Of a DNA stretch of 17,138 nucleotides, positions 14,704-17,138 are shown one piece after another. The stretch is from contig JAHBAN010000156.1 in the NCBI GenBank assembly GCA_018500075.1, forward strand, positions 1 through 17,138. Reading direction: 5' to 3'. The position numbers and the translations under genes are program-made. The notes beneath the pieces were generated by a model, which worked only from the letters and a program-made list of their open reading frames with translations, was not told where the DNA came from and ran no database searches. Source of the DNA: Flavobacteriia bacterium. Its GTDB lineage: Bacteria > Bacteroidota > Bacteroidia > Flavobacteriales > Flavobacteriaceae. Position 1 is the first letter of the stretch, and every line of letters starts with the position of its first letter.

Positions 14704-15750
14704 ATGACCCATCTCTGGCTCAGAGCCGAACAACGCGCCCATGAAGAACGCGTCGGTCTCACGCCCGAAGGCGCAAAAGCACTGATCAACGCAGGCTTGC
14801 GCCTCACGGTCGAGGACAGCTCCGTGCGCGCCATTCCCCTGCAAGGCTACATAGATGCCGGGGCCGAAATCGCAGCGGAAAACAGCTGGCCCACCGCGCC
14901 AAAAGACGCGATCATCTTTGGCCTGAAAGAACTCCCAGAGGATGGCACGCCGCTGCCCCACCGTCACATCATGTTCGGCCATGCCTACAAGGGGCAGTTT
15001 TCAGGCAAGGCTCTGCTCAAGCGCTTTGAAGCGGGCGGCGGAACACTCTATGACCTTGAGTATCTCATCGACGAAACAGGCCGCCGCGTGGCTGCCTTCG
15101 GCTATTGGGCCGGCTTTGCCGGCGCGGCGGTCACACTCAAGACATGGCTCGCGCAACGCTCTGGTGCGCTCTGCCCGCCCGTCGGCGCCTATGCCAACAA
15201 AGACGCTCTCCTGAGCGATCTGCGTGCCGAACTGACGGGCCAAACGCCCTCCGCCATCGTCATCGGCGCTCTGGGCCGCGTCGGCACCGGCGCCTCCGAC
15301 CTGCTTGAGGCCATGGGCGTTCCCGTCACCAAATGGGACATGGCCGAAACCGCAAGTGGCGGCCCCTTCCCGGAGATCGTCGACCATGACATCTTTATCA
15401 ACTGCATTCTGGCCCGACCGGGAACGCCGCAGTTTGTTCCGCTCGCTGCCAAAGAGGCCCCGCGAAAGCTCACAGCCATCGGCGATGTCGCCTGCGACCC
15501 TGACAGCGATTACAACCCGATTCCGCTCTACTCCGAAGCAACAACATGGGATGCCCCCGCTGTGCGCGTCCACGCAACACCCCCGCTTGACATCATGGCA
15601 ATCGACAATCTGCCGTCCATGCTCCCGCTCGAAAGCTCTGAAGACTTTGCCGCACAGCTTCTGCCCTCTCTGCTTGGGCTGGGCGCGCTGACAGAGGGTG
15701 TCTGGGCGCGCGCAGAAGCCGAGTTTATCAAACATATAGGCGCTCTATGA
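14704..15750 (+). CDS. Saccharopine dehydrogenase (NAD+, L-lysine-forming type)
   Basis: This 348-residue cytoplasmic enzyme interconverts lysine plus 2-oxoglutarate and saccharopine; in a degradation pathway it would run as lysine-2-oxoglutarate reductase. The N-terminal AlaDh/PNT-like domain opens with LRAEQRAHEERVGLTPEGAK. K75 (GLKELP) and H93 (FGHAYKGQ) align with the catalytic Lys/His pair known in the yeast Lys1 enzyme. The GGGTLYDLEYL segment (111-121) follows. The Rossmann motif IGALGRVGTGA (187-197) binds the nicotinamide cofactor. The start is set by AGGAG 7 bases upstream of the ATG; a longer in-frame extension overlapping the phosphatase gene is rejected. It shares an ATGA overlap with the PQ-loop gene. 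The next enzyme is encoded two genes downstream, so the operon converts lysine to aminoadipate semialdehyde plus glutamate. Confidence 0.9.
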   Translation: MTHLWLRAEQRAHEERVGLTPEGAKALINAGLRLTVEDSSVRAIPLQGYIDAGAEIAAENSWPTAPKDAIIFGLKELPEDGTPLPHRHIMFGHAYKGQFSGKALLKRFEAGGGTLYDLEYLIDETGRRVAAFGYWAGFAGAAVTLKTWLAQRSGALCPPVGAYANKDALLSDLRAELTGQTPSAIVIGALGRVGTGASDLLEAMGVPVTKWDMAETASGGPFPEIVDHDIFINCILARPGTPQFVPLAAKEAPRKLTAIGDVACDPDSDYNPIPLYSEATTWDAPAVRVHATPPLDIMAIDNLPSMLPLESSEDFAAQLLPSLLGLGALTEGVWARAEAEFIKHIGAL

Positions 15751-16001
15751 CACCTGTGCTCTTTGTCGGATATCTTGCCGCCGCGCTTGGCACGGTTTGC
15801 TGGATACCACAGGCCTGGAAAGCCTGGAGCACAGGCGACACATCAGGAATATCGCTGCTCTCCAATATGCTGTTTCTGACCACCGTATCGCTTTGGCTTC
15901 TCTATGGACTTTTGGTCGCAGACTGGCCCATCATTATAGCAAATATTTTCGCCGTGCTCGCGATCATCTCGATCGTCACCGCGAAACTGAAATATAAATA
16001 A
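15747..16001 (+). CDS. SemiSWEET-like PQ-loop half-transporter
   Basis: This 84-residue, three-helix membrane protein is of the MtN3/SWEET/PQ-loop family. Helices lie at about residues 4-25, 37-56 and 60-78. The PQ motif is at residues 21-22 (CWIPQAWKAW). The family pattern SLWLLYGLLVADWPIIIAN spans about 48-66, ending at the conserved Asn of the third helix. Bacterial SemiSWEETs of this length work as homodimers and are known for sugars. Here the gene starts inside the stop of the lysine-forming saccharopine dehydrogenase (ATGA overlap) and ends 12 bases before the second saccharopine dehydrogenase. This suggests a substrate in lysine metabolism. The family also includes the lysosomal cationic amino acid exporter PQLC2, so amino acid transport by a PQ-loop protein has a precedent. 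The family call is firm; the substrate is inference. Confidence 0.88.
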   Translation: MTPVLFVGYLAAALGTVCWIPQAWKAWSTGDTSGISLLSNMLFLTTVSLWLLYGLLVADWPIIIANIFAVLAIISIVTAKLKYK

Positions 16002-16013
16002 GGGACATTAAAC

Positions 16014-17119
16014 ATGACAATCCATTGGTGCGGCACAGGCCTCTCGGCGATCCCAGGCCTTCGCAAGCTGATAAACGAAGGCCACGAGGTTGTGGTCTGG
16101 AATCGCACAACCGCCAAGGCCGAAGAGGCCGTGGGCGATATCGCAAAAGACATCCGCGCCTTTGATATGGAGGCAATCACAGCCGCCACAGCCAAAGGCG
16201 ATATCGTCGTCTCCATGCTGCCCGGCGACTGGCACGTGCCGCTGGCCGAAATGTGCCTGACCCGCGGCGCAAACTTCGTCAGCTCCTCTTATATCGCCCC
16301 GGAAATGCGCGCGCTTGATGGTGCCTTCCGCGACGCCGGCCTCGCCTCGGTCAATGAAGTCGGCCTTGATCCGGGGATCGATCATCTCATGGCCCACGCC
16401 CTGGTTGCGGATTACCGTGCAAGCGCGGCCTATGACGCCAAAGCCGATATCTCCTTTGTGTCTTATTGTGGCGGTATTCCAAAACATCCCAATCCGTTCC
16501 GTTACAAATTCAGCTGGTCCCCGCTGGGGGTGCTCAAGGCGCTGCGCTCCCCGTCAAAATCGATCAAGAACTTCACTGAACTCAACGTCTCTCGCCCCTG
16601 GGACGCGATCAGCTCTTACGCCGCGCCCCTCGCGACCCCTGAAACCTTCGAGGTCTACCCCAACCGGGATAGCCTGCCCTTCATGGCCGATTACCGCTTT
16701 GAGCCAAGTTGGCGCATCAAGGAATTTGTCCGCGGCACGCTGCGCCTCAACGGATGGAAGGAGGCTTGGGCCGATGTCTTCACAGAAATCGAAACGCTCT
16801 CCGGCCCCGAAGGCGACACCCGCCTCAAAGAGATGTCAGACGGGTTCTGGGCCGAAAACGCCTATGACGAAGGCGAGCCTGACCGGGTTGTGATGTGTGT
16901 CGGCTTCAAAGCCGAAGCCGGCGGCGTTGACATCTTCAACAAGACTTATGTCATGGACGCATGGGGCGATGCGCGCGGCACAGCGATGGCCCGCCTCGTC
17001 TCGATCCCCGTTGCTCTGGCCGTCAAGGCTGTGCTCGATCGCGAGATCAGCGCAGGCGTTCACCCCGCACCCCATGATCCAAAGCTGGTCACCGAATGGC
17101 TCGATACGGTCGATGCCCT
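16014..17119 (+). CDS. Saccharopine dehydrogenase (L-glutamate-forming type), 3' end missing
   Basis: This enzyme oxidises saccharopine to glutamate and 2-aminoadipate 6-semialdehyde, the second step of lysine degradation. About 368 codons are present. The N-terminal Rossmann segment is IHWCGTGLSAIPGLRKLI, and VWNRT ends its second strand. The hallmark NEVGLDPGIDH motif is at about residues 114-124, followed by the family's SYCGGIP segment. A C-terminal catalytic region includes RGTLRLNGWKEAW. AAGGGA precedes the ATG at usable spacing, and the gene starts 12 bases after the PQ-loop gene. The frame stays open to the window end, but the last six codons come from the adapter-like sequence at 17120-17138, so the true C-terminus is missing. 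It is the fourth gene of the operon; an aminoadipate semialdehyde dehydrogenase would be expected beyond the contig end. Confidence 0.9.
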
Positions 17120-17138
17120 CTGTCTCTTATACACATCT
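17120..17138. other. Tn5/Nextera mosaic-end sequence (adapter remnant, not genomic)
   Basis: The final 19 bases, CTGTCTCTTATACACATCT, are identical to the Tn5 transposase mosaic end used in Nextera libraries. It interrupts a saccharopine dehydrogenase reading frame at the exact end of the window and is not part of any mobile element visible here. It is best read as untrimmed adapter at a contig end. Confidence 0.93.

Noticed and set aside
17120..17138. A genuine transposon end
   Set aside because: It is the engineered-library mosaic-end sequence at the exact sequence terminus, with no transposase or target duplication visible.
1..17138. tRNA, rRNA, CRISPR, prophage or defence genes
   Set aside because: I looked for cloverleaf-like segments, regularly spaced repeats and phage or nuclease motifs and found none; the window is metabolic and transport genes throughout.

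Overview
The window looks like one end of a draft contig from an alphaproteobacterium of the Rhodobacteraceae (roseobacter group). Support comes from the moderately high GC content, compact operons with 1-4 base start/stop overlaps, and protein families typical of the group. These are a Liv-type ABC cluster with an acyl-CoA ligase, a 925-residue NAD-type formate dehydrogenase alpha chain, and separate saccharopine dehydrogenases. The assignment is by recognition only; no search was run. The last 19 bases (17120-17138) exactly match the Tn5/Nextera mosaic end, so the true genomic sequence probably stops at 17119.

Region 1 (1-6917, minus strand) is one operon. Its transcription order is a long-chain acyl-CoA ligase, livG (ATPase), livH (permease), a small two-helix membrane protein, livM (permease), livK-like (periplasmic binding protein) and livF (ATPase, cut by the window edge). 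The genes are tightly coupled. livK carries a one-base frameshift and is flanked by two intercistronic hairpins. A ligase at the head of a Liv-type importer suggests uptake of a carboxylic acid that is then activated to its CoA ester, rather than plain branched-chain amino acid uptake.

Region 2 (7124-9732, plus strand) is divergent from the operon. It encodes a soluble hybrid histidine kinase and an OmpR-type response regulator that overlap by 4 bases. Because they share the 206-base intergenic region with the ligase/liv operon, they are candidate regulators of it. A pair of hairpins (9764-9813) lies in the convergent gap that follows.

Region 3 (9872-13852, minus strand) holds the molybdenum formate dehydrogenase alpha subunit. 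An M20-family amidohydrolase (carbamoylase-like) follows 3 bases downstream and is probably co-transcribed. No beta, gamma or FdhD-type partner is visible here.

Region 4 (14040-17119, plus strand) is a tight operon of four genes. It encodes a histidine-phosphatase-fold protein, saccharopine dehydrogenase (lysine-forming), a SemiSWEET-like PQ-loop half-transporter, and saccharopine dehydrogenase (glutamate-forming, cut by the contig end). It is a lysine degradation module. The PQ-loop protein inside it is the most interesting lead in the window.

No stretch over 300 bases lacks a gene. No tRNA, rRNA, CRISPR array, insertion sequence or prophage gene was seen.
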